Shown: one piece after another, positions 62,791-64,000 of the stretch
Layout of the letters: every line of letters begins with the position of its first letter
How positions within the stretch are numbered: the stretch's first letter is position 1
Assembly: GCA_964019335.1 (NCBI GenBank)
Contig: OZ025692.1
Location: 131,501-195,500 of the forward strand
Direction: 5' to 3'
From: Diplonema japonicum
Lineage: Eukaryota; Euglenozoa; Diplonemea; Diplonemida; Diplonemidae
DNA: 64,000 nt
Notes under the pieces: model-generated
What the model was told of the DNA's origin: nothing
Database searches by the model: none
The model's input: only the letters and a program-made list of their open reading frames with translations
Made by a program: the position numbers and the translations under genes

Positions 62791-64000
62791 TTAACTCCGC
62801 ACGCTAGACGTGGTGGCAGCGTAGCCATCGAGCATAGTTGTAATGGAACGAACTGCTGTTTCGAGGTTTACGCTCTTGTGAGGAGTGAAAGGTGCAGGGG
62901 TGTGGAGGGGTGAAGGTGATGCTATTGAGGCAGGAACGCTTTTTTCTATCTGTAGCCTTTGTTCAAAATGTTTTTCTTTTTCCCGGATAAGGTCCCACCG
63001 CTGCTTGAGCTTCGCGTACTCCTTCTCGATCTGCTGCTCTCGCAGCTCGTTGAGCCGTTGTTGCTCCTGTGCTTTTGTCCGCATCGTGTGAACGGCTTCA
63101 AGCCTTTGGATCACCCGTGCAGCCTCGTCTTCAATCCTTCGTGCCTCGACCTCCCGTGTCGAGACCATTACTTTGTCTTCGTTTAATTTCATTTGTTTTT
63201 GGTCTAACACTTTCTCTCGTTTCGCCACCTCTCGGACTCTCTCCGCGACGTCGAAGCGTTGCGCCTCCAAGCTTCTGTGTTCGACCTCCCTTCGTAGGAA
63301 CGCGGCCCATTGTGTTTCCTTGTCGCGCATTGCTGCTTCTCTCGCTTTTAAATCTTCTTCTGACGTGGAACCCGTGTCGGTACGCACGCCCAGCACCTGC
63401 TGTATCTGGATTGCCTTTTCGTGTAGCATGGTGCGTACCCCCTCCAGATCGCTTTCCCATGCTTCCAATGCCTCTGCGTCGTCGTTGTTTACTTGCGTGC
63501 TCCTCATGAGGACCATGCGTTCCCTGCTGTGTAGCCGTCGCGTGAGGCGTTCGTCTAGTTCGTCGGATAGTTTTGACTCGGCTGCCGCTGCTGCTTTTTT
63601 TAACATTTCGGTCATCGTTGATGCCTTTTCAAGTGTGTGTTGAATGTGGGAGCATTCTTCTTCTTTTTTCTGCACGGTGTCCTCTCTTGATTTCAGCTGT
63701 TCTTCCCATTCTTGCAGCATCCCTTCTCTTCTCTTAGCGCTTGCCCACATTGCCTGTGCGTGGCTGACCTTGTCGCCCGCTTCTTGTTCCCGCTGGTTGA
63801 CCATTCTCAAATCGTTCGCCCATCCGTCCATTTCGTCGGTGGCGGTGCCCGTTTCGTAGCATAACGGAGTGTGTTGTGTGCTGTTTTCGATAGTCTCGCA
63901 ATCGGTTGAGGTTGCCACGGTGCTTTGCGTTGCGCGTTGCATCCGTTTGTAGCCAATATTTTGCTTCTCGAGCCTCACGATGGTGATCTCTCTGTCTTTG
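62791..64000 (-). CDS. Coiled-coil protein, 5' partial
   Basis: The frame is open from the window edge to a stop at 62791 (about 403 codons); the apparent start at 63978 is GTG in the middle of the frame, so the N terminus lies outside. Heptad-rich helices dominate (REQEAGDKVSHAQAMWASAK, ERVREVAKREKVLDQKQM, RTKAQEQQRLNELREQQIEK). The tail is Pro/Ser-rich (SPSPLHTPAPFTPHKS) with Thr-Pro sites, then VNLETAVRSITTMLDGY. Possibly cytoskeletal or flagellar, like the neighbouring CFAP58, but no family is recognised. Confidence 0.75.
   Translation of the reverse strand, partial: KDREITIVRLEKQNIGYKRMQRATQSTVATSTDCETIENSTQHTPLCYETGTATDEMDGWANDLRMVNQREQEAGDKVSHAQAMWASAKRREGMLQEWEEQLKSREDTVQKKEEECSHIQHTLEKASTMTEMLKKAAAAAESKLSDELDERLTRRLHSRERMVLMRSTQVNNDDAEALEAWESDLEGVRTMLHEKAIQIQQVLGVRTDTGSTSEEDLKAREAAMRDKETQWAAFLRREVEHRSLEAQRFDVAERVREVAKREKVLDQKQMKLNEDKVMVSTREVEARRIEDEAARVIQRLEAVHTMRTKAQEQQRLNELREQQIEKEYAKLKQRWDLIREKEKHFEQRLQIEKSVPASIASPSPLHTPAPFTPHKSVNLETAVRSITTMLDGYAATTSSVRS

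Noticed and set aside
1-64000. CRISPR arrays, bacterial operon signals, rRNA or tRNA genes
   Set aside because: None seen. Repeats present are coding minisatellites, microsatellites and foldback elements, and gene structure is eukaryotic.

Overview
This is a nuclear window from a eukaryote. Every gene I can support, about 32 of them, lies on the minus strand. Genes are short and tightly spaced, and intergenic DNA is dominated by very long A, T, C and G homopolymer runs. Several start codons follow a pyrimidine tract ending in AG at a short distance, as in spliced-leader trans-splicing of polycistronic transcripts. Many genes also carry small GT-AG cis-introns, mostly 35-98 nt, with a poly(A) or poly(T) core. 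The one-strand array, the acceptor-like 5' ends, a metacaspase with a C-terminal Pro/Gln/Gly tail, a flagellar CFAP58 and a -SKL ending short-chain dehydrogenase fit Euglenozoa. Because cis-introns are common (kinetoplastids nearly lack them), a diplonemid-like organism is my best inference. No spliced-leader gene or rRNA is present to prove it.

Layout, left to right (all minus strand). 0-10 kb: a receptor-like protein with Cys-rich repeats and a periplasmic-binding-type domain (runs off the left edge), a metacaspase, an orphan terminal exon, an AGC-VIII-type kinase and a membrane protein. 10-24 kb: COP9 signalosome subunit 4, two adjacent foldback elements, SKP1, a pseudo-trypsin/armadillo protein, a SUMO E3 ligase (SP-RING), a membrane protein, a C45-type Ntn-hydrolase and a glycosyltransferase. 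24-34 kb: a large subtilisin/EGF/CUB membrane protease, a 75-residue protein, a TMEM164-like enzyme, ribosomal protein uL29, and two membrane proteins. 34-42 kb: two GAF-adenylate cyclase paralogues flanking a GH113-like glycosidase, then an SGNH hydrolase and TMEM128. 43-64 kb: carboxylesterase, the BuGZ/ZNF207 zinc finger, a coiled-coil membrane protein, CFAP58, a PPR-like protein, HSDL2, RAB28, COQ5, a PP6 SAPS subunit and a coiled-coil protein that runs off the right edge.

The genes do not form one pathway. They look like a typical mixed polycistron: housekeeping (uL29, COQ5), ubiquitin/SUMO control (CSN4, SKP1, SP-RING), signalling (kinase, two cyclases, SAPS, RAB28), flagellum and spindle (CFAP58, BuGZ), and a secreted or digestive set (subtilisin, C45 hydrolase, GH113, SGNH, carboxylesterase) that would suit a phagotrophic or osmotrophic protist.

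Exon structures were rebuilt by eye from open frames, GT/AG sites and recalled family conservation. COQ5, RAB28, CSN4, TMEM128, ZNF207, CFAP58 and the GH113-like gene are well supported because splicing restores conserved sequence. Others are marked as tentative.
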